Assembly: GCA_039934635.1 (NCBI GenBank)
Contig: JBDTLT010000006.1
Location: 1 to 64,000 of the forward strand
Direction of reading: 5' to 3'
Length of the DNA stretch: 64,000 bases
DNA from: DATLFA01 sp039934635
Lineage (GTDB): Bacteria > Actinomycetota > Acidimicrobiia > Acidimicrobiales > WLNW01
Of the stretch, positions 25,959 through 34,540 are shown piece by piece. Under the pieces are notes generated by a model, which did no database searches, had not been told where the DNA came from, and saw nothing but the letters and a program-made list of their open reading frames with translations. The translations under genes and the position numbers were made by a program. Position 1 is the first letter of the stretch, and every line of letters starts with the position of its first letter.

Positions 25959-27257
25959 TCAACGACCGCCACGGTCGCCGCCCGCTGCCGCGGCGGCCAC
26001 GGCGGTCTCGGGCGACGACCCGATGCCGAGCCCACCGTGCAGTCGGGCGAGCATCGGCCACGCGACCGCGGCCGCGACCAACGGTCCGGCACCACCTACG
26101 AACATCGACCACCGCGGTCCTACGTGCTCGCCGATCCACCCGACCAGCGGCCCACCGATGGGCGTACTACCCATGAATGCCATCGACCACAGCGCGAGCA
26201 CCCGCCCCCGCATCTCGGGTGGGGTCGCCAGTTGCAGCGTGGCGTTGGCGGCCACGAGGAACGTCACCGATGCACCACCCAACGCGACGAGCGCGGCGAG
26301 TTCGATGCCCTGTGTCGGTGCGGCGGCGCTCACGAACATGAAGATGCCGAGGACAACGGTGACCCGCAACAGCAGACCGCGAGTGACGTTCATCCGCGCG
26401 GCATAACCGAGACCGACGATGACCGCGCCAACGCCCATCGCCGCGGTGAACAAGCTGTATGTGCCGGCGCCACCGTGGAACGTGTCTTTTGCGAGCAGCG
26501 GCAACGTCACGCCCGTCTCGTAGGTGAGCATCCCGACGACGAACATCAAGATGACAGGCACCCGCAACTGCGGTGTGCGCCACACGTACCGCAAGCCTTC
26601 ACGAACTTGTCGCCCGGCGCGCGCTTGCCGCGGTTGGATGTGGAGCTCATCTTTGCGGAGCATCAACAACGCAATGACCACAGTGGCGTAGGTGACGCCG
26701 TTCAACAAGAAGCACGGACTGATGCCGAGCTGATTGATCGTGACACCCGCGAGCGCGGGGCCGAAGACGCGTGACACGTTGAAGTTGATGTTGTTGAGCG
26801 AGACTGCATTGGTCAACAACTCGGGGCCTACGAGCTCGATGGGCATCGACTGCCGCACCGGGTTGTCGAACACGAGCACGAATCCGAGCATGAGCGCCAG
26901 GCCGTACACCATCCAAACTTCGACCGTGTCGGTGGCGGTCAGTGCCCACAGAACAAGAGCGAGCACACCAGACAGCAATTGTGTGATGATGAGCAGCTTT
27001 TGCTTGTCGACACGGTCGACGAGCAGGCCACCCGCAGGGGCGAAGAACAGTACCGGCAGCGCCTGGCACGCAATGACGATGCCCAAAGCGGTGCCCGATC
27101 CGGTGAGGCGCAATACGAGCCACCCCTGCCCGATCTGTTGCATCCACGTGCCGGCCTGCGAGATCGTCTGGCCGAGTATGTAGAGCCGGAAGTTGCGTAC
27201 CTGGAGCGCGGCAAACGTTCGCTTGCGTGCCGTGCCCACCCGCACCGACGCGCTCAT
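25959..27257 (-). CDS. MFS transporter (EntS/DUF894-like)
   Basis: A 432-residue major-facilitator protein of the enterobactin-exporter-like group, with about 12 helices. The N-terminus FRLYILGQTISQAGTWMQQI is the group's signature, followed by GLLVDRVDKQKLL (loop 2-3) and the C-half loop PPEMRGRVLALWSMAFMG. It probably exports a small hydrophobic compound or siderophore-like molecule by proton antiport. ATG 27257 is preferred over the open extension to 27440. It is divergent from the ZIP gene; a 22-base repeat shared with another MFS gene lies 63 bases upstream. Confidence 0.9.
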   Translation of the reverse strand: MSASVRVGTARKRTFAALQVRNFRLYILGQTISQAGTWMQQIGQGWLVLRLTGSGTALGIVIACQALPVLFFAPAGGLLVDRVDKQKLLIITQLLSGVLALVLWALTATDTVEVWMVYGLALMLGFVLVFDNPVRQSMPIELVGPELLTNAVSLNNINFNVSRVFGPALAGVTINQLGISPCFLLNGVTYATVVIALLMLRKDELHIQPRQARAGRQVREGLRYVWRTPQLRVPVILMFVVGMLTYETGVTLPLLAKDTFHGGAGTYSLFTAAMGVGAVIVGLGYAARMNVTRGLLLRVTVVLGIFMFVSAAAPTQGIELAALVALGGASVTFLVAANATLQLATPPEMRGRVLALWSMAFMGSTPIGGPLVGWIGEHVGPRWSMFVGGAGPLVAAAVAWPMLARLHGGLGIGSSPETAVAAAAAGGDRGGR

Positions 27258-27320
27258 ACGTGGCTGTGATCGGCGGTCGGCACCCGTGCAGTCTCGCGCC
27301 ACGACGTCATCGAGCGTTGG

Positions 27321-27342
27321 TGTGTGGCGGGGAGCACACCAC
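27321..27342. repeat. 22-bp repeated element, copy 1 (between MFS and ZIP genes)
   Basis: These 22 bases are identical to 29199-29220. GTGTG (27322-27326) and CACAC (27335-27339) form an inverted repeat around GCGGGGAG. The element lies in the divergent gap between the MFS gene starting at 27257 and the ZIP gene starting at 27392. Confidence 0.6.
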
Positions 27343-27391
27343 GATGCTCGGGCGACCATACTCAGCGCAGGTCTGTGAGCGGGAGGTGACA

Positions 27392-28204
27392 GTGTCGAGC
27401 AACAGAGTGCTCGTTCTCGGCGCGATCGCGGGGATGACAATCCTGCTCGGGCTGCCGGTGGGCCGTTTGCGCAACCCCGCGCCCCGATTGCGGGCGCTGC
27501 TCAATGCCGTGGCCATCGGCATTCTGGCGTTCTTGCTGTTCGATGTCCTTTCCCACGCGAACGAGCCGGTCGAGACTGCGCTCAGCGACGCGGCTGACGG
27601 CGTGGCGAGCTGGTGGCGTTTCGCCCGCCTCGCCGCGGTCTTCGTTACCGGTTTCGCGGTCGGGTTGATCGGTCTCGTCTACTTCGACCAGCACTTGAAT
27701 TCGCCGTCGACGGTCCCAAAACGTCGTCGTTCATTGTCCAGTTGGACACCGTCGAAGCGCCTTGCATTGTTGATCGCAGCAGGAATCGGGCTGCACAACT
27801 TCTCTGAAGGGCTCGTCATCGGCCAGTCAGCGGCCAACGGCGAGATCAGCCTGGCGCTGCTGCTGATCATCGGCTTCGGCGCGCACAACGCAACAGAGGG
27901 GTTTGGCATCATCGCGCCGCTCACCGGCGAAGCCGAACGCCCGTCGTGGGGATTCCTCGGTGCGATGGGACTGCTCGCCGGCGGTCCGACATTCGTGGGC
28001 ACCATCGTCGGCAAGTCGTTTGCAAATGACACGCTGTTCCTTGCGTTCTTGGCCCTCGCTGCTGGGTCGATCCTCTATGTCATCATCCAATTGCTGAAGG
28101 TAGCGAGCCGTCAACCGTTCACCAAGCTCATCATGTGGGGCATCTTCGCCGGCATCGTGGCAGGCTTCGCCAGTGACTACGTCCTCGTCGCGGCAGGCAT
28201 CTGA
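27392..28204 (+). CDS. ZIP-family metal transporter
   Basis: A 270-residue membrane protein of the ZIP family, which moves zinc or other divalent metals into the cytoplasm. The two metal-site helices are clear: HNFSEGLVIG and HNATEGFGI. About eight helices are present, with a basic loop (KRRRSLSSWTPSKR) before the HN helix where many ZIPs have a His-rich loop. GGGAGG precedes GTG 27392. Its end overlaps the next gene by 32 bases. Confidence 0.88.
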   Translation: MSSNRVLVLGAIAGMTILLGLPVGRLRNPAPRLRALLNAVAIGILAFLLFDVLSHANEPVETALSDAADGVASWWRFARLAAVFVTGFAVGLIGLVYFDQHLNSPSTVPKRRRSLSSWTPSKRLALLIAAGIGLHNFSEGLVIGQSAANGEISLALLLIIGFGAHNATEGFGIIAPLTGEAERPSWGFLGAMGLLAGGPTFVGTIVGKSFANDTLFLAFLALAAGSILYVIIQLLKVASRQPFTKLIMWGIFAGIVAGFASDYVLVAAGI

Positions 28205-29168
28205 CATCGAGCCGCTCGAGTCCTACGAAACTGCCCCATACAACGGCGGGCGCAGCCGCGTCGTGCGCAGGCTCGCGATGCTGATCGTGTTGAGCCTTGG
28301 TGTTGCCGAGTTGCTGCGACGGGCCGATCGGTCGAGATCGGCATTGCGCATGTTGCGCTCACCGGCGCCCGGGTGGTTGGCACTCTGTGTCGCGGCGACT
28401 GCCGCCACCTACGTGATGGCCGCGATCGGCATGATCGGCGCTACCCATGCGCCACTGAGGTTCGGGCGGACACTTGTCGTGCAGATTGCATCGGCGCTCA
28501 CGAACCGGCTCGCACCGGGGGGCATCGGAGGGACTGCGCTCAACGTGCGCTTCCTCCAACGAAGCGGCATCCAGCGGACCGACGCGGTTGCTTCGGTGAC
28601 GCTCAACGCTGCCGCGGGATTGATCGTGCACGTCATCGCGTTCATTGCGATACTGCCGTTCTTCGGCGGTCTGCATCGCGACATCGATCCCAACGACGAC
28701 ATCGCGATGCTCGTCGGCGTGATCGTCGCGTTCGTCGTCGCGGGGACAGTGACGTGGGCGCGCATCGTTCCGCGCCGGTGGAAAGAACCCGTCCGCACCG
28801 TCAGACGCACGCTCGTCGCGACACTGCGCAGGCCACGTCGCGCCGCCGCGCTATTCGGAGGATCCGCTGGGGTCACCGGCGCCCACACGCTCGCTTTGTG
28901 CGGCGCGTTGCGCAGTGTGGGCGCGACGACATCGATCCTCGACGTGGCCATCATCTACCTCGGCGCCGCAGCCATCGGATCGATCAGCCCGACGCCGGGC
29001 GGACTGGGCGCGTTCGAGGCGGCGCTCGTCACCGGCTTGAGCAAAGCCGCGACGCCGGCCGGCACCGCGGCGGCCGCAGTCGTGCTCTACCGCATCATCA
29101 GCTTCTGGTTACCGGTGCTGCCGGGAGCCTTCGCATTCGGTCGCCTGCGTCGCCGCGGTCTGATCTGA
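28173..29168 (+). CDS. lysylphosphatidylglycerol synthase TM-region-like (UPF0104) membrane protein
   Basis: A protein of up to 331 residues with about eight hydrophobic helices and the family motifs ASALTNRLAPGGIGGTALNV and SPTPGGLGAFEAALV. The family forms the flippase-like part of MprF and occurs alone in many actinobacteria, where it may move lipids or polyisoprenoids. GTG 28173 overlaps the ZIP gene; a later start near 28250-28280 would still keep all helices, so the start is uncertain. No soluble aminoacyl-transferase domain is attached. Confidence 0.8.
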   Translation: MTTSSSRQASDIEPLESYETAPYNGGRSRVVRRLAMLIVLSLGVAELLRRADRSRSALRMLRSPAPGWLALCVAATAATYVMAAIGMIGATHAPLRFGRTLVVQIASALTNRLAPGGIGGTALNVRFLQRSGIQRTDAVASVTLNAAAGLIVHVIAFIAILPFFGGLHRDIDPNDDIAMLVGVIVAFVVAGTVTWARIVPRRWKEPVRTVRRTLVATLRRPRRAAALFGGSAGVTGAHTLALCGALRSVGATTSILDVAIIYLGAAAIGSISPTPGGLGAFEAALVTGLSKAATPAGTAAAAVVLYRIISFWLPVLPGAFAFGRLRRRGLI

Positions 29169-29198
29169 TCGCCGGCGCCATATCGATGCGCAGACGGT

Positions 29199-29220
29199 TG
29201 TGTGGCGGGGAGCACACCAC
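29199..29220. repeat. 22-bp repeated element, copy 2 (upstream of MFS gene)
   Basis: Identical to 27321-27342, with the same GTGTG-8-CACAC symmetry. It ends 70 bases before the MFS gene at 29291. Both copies thus sit 60-70 bases from the start of an MFS exporter gene, as expected of an operator. Confidence 0.6.
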
Positions 29221-29290
29221 CCGACACCGAGATTCGCGACCGAACCGACCGTAGCCTCCCCTCTGGGCCGCAACCCGAAGTGGAGGACCC

Positions 29291-30898
29291 ATGAAGCTGA
29301 CCGAACGCGTGCAGTATCGAGCGGAAGAGCGGCGCTGGTGGATCCTTGCGGTGCTTTGTTTCAGCCTGCTCGTGATCGTGCTCGACAATTCGATCCTCAA
29401 CGTGGCGTTGCCGACGATCGTGCGCGAACTCCACGCCACGAATACGCAACTGCAGTGGATGGTCGACTCGTACACACTTGTGTTCGCCGGACTGCTGCTC
29501 ACCGCGGGATCGCTCGGCGATCGCTTCGGCCGCCGTCCCGCGCTGCAAGTCGGCTTCGTGCTGTTCGGCCTCGGCTCACTGTTGTCGGCGGTCGCCGGCT
29601 CACCCAACGTGCTGATCGGGACGCGTGCGTTCATGGGCATCGGTGGCGCGTTCATCATGCCTGCGACCCTGTCGATCATCACGAACGTCTTCCCCGCCCG
29701 TGAGCGGGGTCGGGCGATCGGTGTATGGGCCGCGACCGCCGGCGTCGGCGCGGCACTGGGCCCGATCACCGGTGGCTTCCTGCTCGAACACTTCTACTGG
29801 GGTTCGATCTTTCTCGTGAACCTGCCGATCGTCGGCGCCGGATTGGTCGCCGGCTTCTTCCTCATCCCCGACTCGAAAGATCCGCACCCGCCGCGCCTCG
29901 ACCCGGTCGGCGCGGTGCTATCGATCACCGGCCTGTCGACTCTGCTCTTCGCCGTCATCGAAGCGCCCGATCGCGGTTGGGGCAACTCGGTCACCGTCGC
30001 GAGCTTCGTCGTCGCGGCGGCCCTCCTTGCACTGTTCTTCATCTGGGAGATTCGCAGCGACCACCCGATGCTCGACCTCACGTTCTTCCGCAATCCGCGC
30101 TTCTCGGCGGCCAGCACCGCCATCATGCTCACGTTCTTCGCCATGTTCGGGTCACTGTTCGTACTGACGCAGTACCTCCAGTTCGTGCTCGGTTATGACG
30201 CGCTGCAAACCGGAGTGCGGTTGTTGGCCTTCGCCATCCCGATGATGGTCGTTGCGCCCAACTCGACGCGCCTCGTCGAGAAATTCGGCACGAAGTACGT
30301 GGTCAGTGCCGGAATGACGCTCACGACCGTCGGTCTCCTACTGCTCACCGGGACGCACGGCGACTCGTCCTACGCCGACCTCGTGTGGCGCATGGTGATC
30401 ACGGCTTGCGGTCTCGCGCTCACCATGGCGCCGGCGACCGAATCGATCATGGGATCGCTGCCGCTGGCCAAAGCCGGCGTGGGTTCGGCGGTGAACGACA
30501 CGACTCGTCAAGTCGGAGGCGCGGTCGGTGTCGCGGTGATCGGCAGCGTGTTCAATTCGTTGTACACGTCGACGGTGAGCGATCGGTTGGCCCCGCTCGC
30601 GTTGCCGGGCGATGTCGTCGACCGGGCCAAGGATTCGATCGGCGCCGCCCTCGCGACCGCCAATAGCGTGGGCGGTGCGAATGGCACGGCGATCGCGGAT
30701 GCCGCTCGCACCGGATTCCTCGATGGAATGCACACCGGCCTCGTCGTCGGCGCCGTCGCAGCCGCGGTCGGCGTGATCGTCACCCTGGTGTGGTTGCCCG
30801 CGCGAACGCGCGCCAACGACGTCACGACACAAGAGGCCGAGTTCGACGATCTTCACGTCGCGGCGAACTCAGGGCTCGCCACCGAAGCGACGCGGTGA
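29291..30898 (+). CDS. MFS transporter, DHA2 (EmrB/QacA) family
   Basis: A 535-residue drug:proton antiporter of the 14-helix type. Motif D1 is seen as LDNSILNVALPTIVRELHAT, followed by QWMVDSYTLVFAGLLLTAG, GDRFGRRPALQ (motif A) and ERGRAIGVWAATAGVGAALGPITGGFL (motif C region). It should export hydrophobic compounds. GGAGGA precedes ATG 29291. Copy 2 of the 22-bp element lies upstream and is the best candidate for its control site. Confidence 0.93.
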   Translation: MKLTERVQYRAEERRWWILAVLCFSLLVIVLDNSILNVALPTIVRELHATNTQLQWMVDSYTLVFAGLLLTAGSLGDRFGRRPALQVGFVLFGLGSLLSAVAGSPNVLIGTRAFMGIGGAFIMPATLSIITNVFPARERGRAIGVWAATAGVGAALGPITGGFLLEHFYWGSIFLVNLPIVGAGLVAGFFLIPDSKDPHPPRLDPVGAVLSITGLSTLLFAVIEAPDRGWGNSVTVASFVVAAALLALFFIWEIRSDHPMLDLTFFRNPRFSAASTAIMLTFFAMFGSLFVLTQYLQFVLGYDALQTGVRLLAFAIPMMVVAPNSTRLVEKFGTKYVVSAGMTLTTVGLLLLTGTHGDSSYADLVWRMVITACGLALTMAPATESIMGSLPLAKAGVGSAVNDTTRQVGGAVGVAVIGSVFNSLYTSTVSDRLAPLALPGDVVDRAKDSIGAALATANSVGGANGTAIADAARTGFLDGMHTGLVVGAVAAAVGVIVTLVWLPARTRANDVTTQEAEFDDLHVAANSGLATEATR

Positions 30899-30900
30899 CG

Positions 30901-31389
30901 TCAGCTCTCGCCGAGACCGGCGAGGAAATCAGGCAAAGTTCCCACCGCCACGCCGGGACCCAGACGGCTGAGGCGGCGGCGCGCCACTCGCCACTCGCCC
31001 GATTGCCGCACGACGTCGTCGTGCATCACCCCCAGCACGAGGAAGTCGGCCTCGGTCGATGTGCGCGGCCCCGCCGTGCGCACCCAGTGCCAACCTTGCA
31101 CGTAGTACCGAGCGGTGCCACGATCGCCGTCAACGGTGATGTAGAGGTTCGTCACTGCGTGCATGCACGCCTCGAAGCGCTGCAACGACGCGTCGAAGCC
31201 TTCGCGAATTGCGCGGGTTCCTTGCCAGACGGCAAAGCCGAAATCGGCTTCGGGCACGACGCCGTCGTGTTCGGCGGCGAATACCTCATCCGCGAGCAAC
31301 GACCAGCGCCCGCTGTCGATCAGGTACTGGCTCTCGGCGACGAGGTTGCTGATCGCGATCACGTCGTCGGCATCGTTTGCTTGCCCCAT
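30901..31389 (-). CDS. SnoaL/NTF2-like protein
   Basis: A 162-residue protein of the NTF2-like cone fold (SnoaL_4 type): it starts with DDVIAISNLVAESQYLIDSG, then ADEVFAAEHDGV, and ends with a beta-rich half (YYVQGWHWVRTAGP, EWRVARRRLSRLGPG). Relatives are small dehydratases, isomerases or ring-hydroxylating beta-subunit-like proteins. ATG 31389 is preferred to GTG 31407. It is divergent from the TetR gene with the operator-like palindrome in between, so the same repressor may control it. Confidence 0.8.
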   Translation of the reverse strand: MGQANDADDVIAISNLVAESQYLIDSGRWSLLADEVFAAEHDGVVPEADFGFAVWQGTRAIREGFDASLQRFEACMHAVTNLYITVDGDRGTARYYVQGWHWVRTAGPRTSTEADFLVLGVMHDDVVRQSGEWRVARRRLSRLGPGVAVGTLPDFLAGLGES

Positions 31390-31431
31390 GACTGTGCATT
31401 CTCGCACAAGCGCGATCCGTCACATTATGTA

Positions 31432-31452
31432 ATCTGTCATATTCTGACAGAT
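31432..31452. promoter_or_regulatory. TetR-type operator
   Basis: ATCTGTCA (31432-31439) and TGACAGAT (31445-31452) form a perfect 8-bp inverted repeat around TATTC. It lies immediately before the TetR gene and 43 bases from the divergent SnoaL-like gene. A smaller symmetric element ATTATGTAAT sits beside it. Position and symmetry are those of a TetR autoregulatory site. Confidence 0.7.
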
Positions 31453-31468
31453 GCGATATCCTGCCGGC

Positions 31469-32131
31469 GTGGCTCCCCCGACGAGCGTCAAGGCGCGTCC
31501 CGCCGATTCGCCTGACCCCACCGAGCTCGGTCGGCGGGAACGCAAGAAACAGGCGACGCGGCGTGCACTGGCAGATGCGGCCCTGCGCCTGTTCGACCAG
31601 CAAGGGTTCGACACGACCACCGTCGAGCAGATTGCTGATGTCGTCGATGTATCCGCCCGGACGTTCCACCGCTATTTCGAGCGCAAAGAGGACGTACTGT
31701 TCGCCGACCACGCCGAACGCATCGCCAAGTTCAAGGCGTTGCTCGCGCTGCGGCCACTCGACGAGGCACCCCTGCGCTCGGTTCGACTTGCACTGTTGAT
31801 CTCGACTCGCGAGCTCGACTCGCGGTCTGATCTCGAGTTCATCAGGGCTCGTCTCATCACCGAGTCCCCTGCGCTGCGGGCGTACAACTTGCGCTATCTC
31901 GATGACTGGGCGCGTGCCATCGCCGAGCACGTGGCGCGGCGCACCAACACCAAGCCCACCGACCCGTGGCCGTCGCTGGCCGGGCGCTGCACGATGGCAG
32001 CAGTCATCGACGCCCGTCAACGCTGGGTGACCGAAGGCGGCGACAGCGAACGTCGGGTGCGCCTCGTGCGCTCAGGCCTCGATCTGCTGATCCGCTTCGG
32101 CACCGAATTGGCCCCCGAAAAGTCACGATGA
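31469..32131 (+). CDS. TetR-family transcriptional regulator
   Basis: A 220-residue TetR repressor. ERKKQATRRALADAALRLFD leads into the helix-turn-helix TVEQIADVVDVSARTFHRYF, with KEDVLFADH after it. GTG 31469 is preferred because ATG 31451 lies inside the operator palindrome; either is possible. Its stop overlaps the start of a DHA2 exporter (ATGA), so the regulator probably controls that exporter and itself in response to an exported compound. Confidence 0.9.
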   Translation: MAPPTSVKARPADSPDPTELGRRERKKQATRRALADAALRLFDQQGFDTTTVEQIADVVDVSARTFHRYFERKEDVLFADHAERIAKFKALLALRPLDEAPLRSVRLALLISTRELDSRSDLEFIRARLITESPALRAYNLRYLDDWARAIAEHVARRTNTKPTDPWPSLAGRCTMAAVIDARQRWVTEGGDSERRVRLVRSGLDLLIRFGTELAPEKSR

Positions 32132-33609
32132 CCGATATCGAGCAACAGCCGTTGCATCAGACGCCCGAGTCCGCTGCCGCCGAGCACGAGGCGTTCTCGA
32201 ACAACCGTTACCAGTGGCTGGCGTTGTCGGTCGTTCTCGTCGGCACCGTCATGGTCAGTCTCGACACGACGATCGTCAACGTGGCGCTGCCGAACATCCG
32301 CGACAACCTGCACGCGGGCAAGGGCATCGAATGGGTTGTGACCGCCTACCTACTCGCAGTCGCGGTTTCCCAGCCGGCAACCGGCTGGGCCGCCGATCGT
32401 TTCGGCCGTAAACGCATCTTCATCCTCTCGCTCATTGGCTTCACCCTTGCATCGTTGTTGTGCGCGCTCGCGCCCAATCTCCCCGCACTGATCGCGTTTC
32501 GCGTACTACAGGGGCTCGGCGGGGGTGCGCTCGCCCCTGTCGGGATGGCGATCGTGATCGAGCTCTTCCCGGCCCAACGCCGCGGCCGTGCCATGAGCAC
32601 CTGGGGTATCGCGTCGATGGCAGCTCCGGCGATCGGACCGACACTGGGCGGCTACCTCGTCACCGCGGTGAGCTGGCACTGGCTTTTCCTGATCAACGTA
32701 CCGATCGGTTCGCTCGGCGTGTTCTTCGGTCTCCGCGTGCTGCGCGACCTCGGCTACCGCGAGTCGCGCCGGCTCGACACGCTCGGGCTCTTCCTCGGCG
32801 GCGGTGGTCTCGCCCTGACACTGTTCGGCGTCACGAAGGCGAACGATTGGGGTTGGTCGAACAGCGCAACGATCGCAACACTCGTCGTCGGCGGCGCGTC
32901 ATTGCTGGCATTCGTCGCGCACGAACTGCACACCGAACAGCCGATGATCGAGCTGCGCATGCTCACCATCGGCGTGTTCGCGCTGTCGATGGGCGTCACA
33001 CTGTTCACGGTCACCGCGCAATACACGCGACTCGTGTTCATACCGCTGTCCCTCGAGACGATCCGCGGTTACACCGCCTTGCGCGTCGGCCTCATACTCA
33101 CTCCCGCTGCGCTCTTGACCGCCATTGGTATGTCCATCGGTGGCCGCATGGTCGACAAGGTCGGCGCACGACGACCCATGGTGCTCGGCAGTGGCCTCAT
33201 GTGTCTCGGGGCGTTTTCGTTGGCGCATGTCGGCGTGTCAACACCGGTGACGACGATCATCGCGTCCTTGAGCACGCAAGGCTTGGGCTTTGGCCTGTGT
33301 GCGCTGCCCGGCGTCGTCGTTGCCATGAACGCGCTGCCCGCCCGCTATGTCGCGCAGGCGTCCGCCCTGCGTTCGCTCATCTCACAGGTCGCCGGCGCCA
33401 CGACCGTCGCCGTACTCTCGGCAGTGGTCGCGGCTCGCCTCGGAAGCGGCACACCCACGCTCGAACGCTCGCAAGACGCGTACGACACTGCGTTTCTGAT
33501 CGCGTCGATCGGGCTGTTCCTCGCGTTGCTTTGCTCATTGTGCTTCCCCGCTCGACCGGTCGACGCCGAACGCGCGCAGGCGGCCAACGCCGCCGCCATG
33601 GAGCACTGA
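32128..33609 (+). CDS. MFS transporter, DHA2 (EmrB/QacA) family
   Basis: A 493-residue 14-helix drug:proton antiporter. Motif D1 is LDTTIVNVALPNIRDNLHAG, motif A is DRFGRKRIFILS and motif C lies in WGIASMAAPAIGPTLGGYL. It is translationally coupled to the upstream TetR gene. It resembles the MFS protein at 29291 in family but not in control sites. It probably exports a toxic or signalling metabolite recognised by the TetR protein. Confidence 0.93.
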   Translation: MTDIEQQPLHQTPESAAAEHEAFSNNRYQWLALSVVLVGTVMVSLDTTIVNVALPNIRDNLHAGKGIEWVVTAYLLAVAVSQPATGWAADRFGRKRIFILSLIGFTLASLLCALAPNLPALIAFRVLQGLGGGALAPVGMAIVIELFPAQRRGRAMSTWGIASMAAPAIGPTLGGYLVTAVSWHWLFLINVPIGSLGVFFGLRVLRDLGYRESRRLDTLGLFLGGGGLALTLFGVTKANDWGWSNSATIATLVVGGASLLAFVAHELHTEQPMIELRMLTIGVFALSMGVTLFTVTAQYTRLVFIPLSLETIRGYTALRVGLILTPAALLTAIGMSIGGRMVDKVGARRPMVLGSGLMCLGAFSLAHVGVSTPVTTIIASLSTQGLGFGLCALPGVVVAMNALPARYVAQASALRSLISQVAGATTVAVLSAVVAARLGSGTPTLERSQDAYDTAFLIASIGLFLALLCSLCFPARPVDAERAQAANAAAMEH

Positions 33610-33610
33610 C

Positions 33611-34321
33611 TCAGATCACGCTGCCGGTCACCTTGCCGATTCCGAGCGAGATGAGCAATGCCAGTGTCCCGCCGACGAACACACGCACCGCCGCTCGACC
33701 TCGTGGTGCCCCGCCCAGGCGGGCGCCCAGCGAGCCCAATGCCACGAGGCCGAGCAATGTCACGACCATGGTGACGACGACGCGCGTCGCGGCGGAGGTG
33801 ATCGCCACGACCACCACCGGCACGATCGCTCCCGCGATGAAGCTGAGCGCGGAGACGATCGACGCCTGCACCGGATTCGCCAACGCCTCACTGTTGATTC
33901 CGAGCTCGTCGCGGGCATGCACCGCGAGCTGATCAGTTTGCGAGAGTTGGATCGCCACCTGTCGTGCGAGATCGGGGCTGAGTCCACGCTTCTCGTAGAT
34001 GCGACTGAGCTCGGCGAGTTCGGCTCTGGGCGACGTCGCCAACTCTGCTCGTTCGCGCTCGAGATCTGCGTGTTCGGTATCGCGCTGTGAGCTGACCGAC
34101 ACGTACTCCCCCGCAGCCATCGACAATGCGCCCGCGGTGAGGCCGGCCACCCCGGCGACGAGAATCGAAGCGCGTGAACTCGCTGCGGCGGCGACTCCAA
34201 GCATGAGGCTGGCCGTCGAGATCAGGCCGTCATTGGCGCCGAGCACTGCTGCTCGCAGCCAGGCGGCTCGTCCTCCTAGGTGACGCTCGGCGGCGAGATG
34301 GCCGGGCAGTGTCCGCGTCAT
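33611..34321 (-). CDS. VIT1/CCC1-family transporter
   Basis: A 236-residue protein of the vacuolar-iron-transporter family, which moves Fe2+ or Mn2+. The signature WLRAAVLGANDGLISTASLM is at about residues 20-40, followed by AAGEYVSVSSQRDTEHADLE, a cytoplasmic acidic helical metal-binding part, and three C-terminal helices. GGAAGGAAACGACGC precedes ATG 34321; the longer frame to 34363 is less likely. It converges on the MFS gene with no spacing and is divergent from the enoyl-CoA hydratase gene. Confidence 0.92.
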   Translation of the reverse strand: MTRTLPGHLAAERHLGGRAAWLRAAVLGANDGLISTASLMLGVAAAASSRASILVAGVAGLTAGALSMAAGEYVSVSSQRDTEHADLERERAELATSPRAELAELSRIYEKRGLSPDLARQVAIQLSQTDQLAVHARDELGINSEALANPVQASIVSALSFIAGAIVPVVVVAITSAATRVVVTMVVTLLGLVALGSLGARLGGAPRGRAAVRVFVGGTLALLISLGIGKVTGSVI

Positions 34322-34392
34322 GCGTCGTTTCCTTCCACTACCAAATCGGCGGCTTAACCTCACACCCCTTGCTACGACACGCGGCCCTTGGT

Positions 34393-34446
34393 GAATAGGG
34401 ACCTTTTACCCGACCACGCCCACTCACCCTCGCCCAATCCCTATTC
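34393..34446. promoter_or_regulatory. 9-bp inverted repeat with long spacer in divergent promoter
   Basis: GAATAGGGA (34393-34401) and TCCCTATTC (34438-34446) are exact reverse complements 36 bases apart. They lie in the gap between the VIT1-like gene (minus) and the enoyl-CoA hydratase (plus), next to the stronger repeat at 34444-34491. Two operator half-sites or a looping pair are possible. Confidence 0.45.
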
Positions 34447-34491
34447 TGTTGGTGTTCGATAGGTGTCGACACGTGTAGAACACCAACAGAA
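34444..34491. promoter_or_regulatory. 14-bp inverted repeat flanking an inner palindrome
   Basis: TTCTGTTGGTGTTC (34444-34457) and GAACACCAACAGAA (34478-34491) are perfect 14-bp reverse complements around 20 bases that contain the palindrome GTGTCGACAC (34463-34472). The element ends 49 bases before the enoyl-CoA hydratase start. It can be a double operator in DNA or a long hairpin in the leader RNA. A 14-bp perfect arm is very unlikely by chance. Confidence 0.7.
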
Positions 34492-34540
34492 CGGCAGCGA
34501 TGGTGGTACTGCTGTGTGGGTAACGAGAGGCACGAGGCGA

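Noticed and set aside
32460..33932. A 490-codon plus-strand open frame overlapping the DHA2 exporter
   Set aside because: It is an out-of-phase frame of the exporter gene, Arg-rich and without domains.
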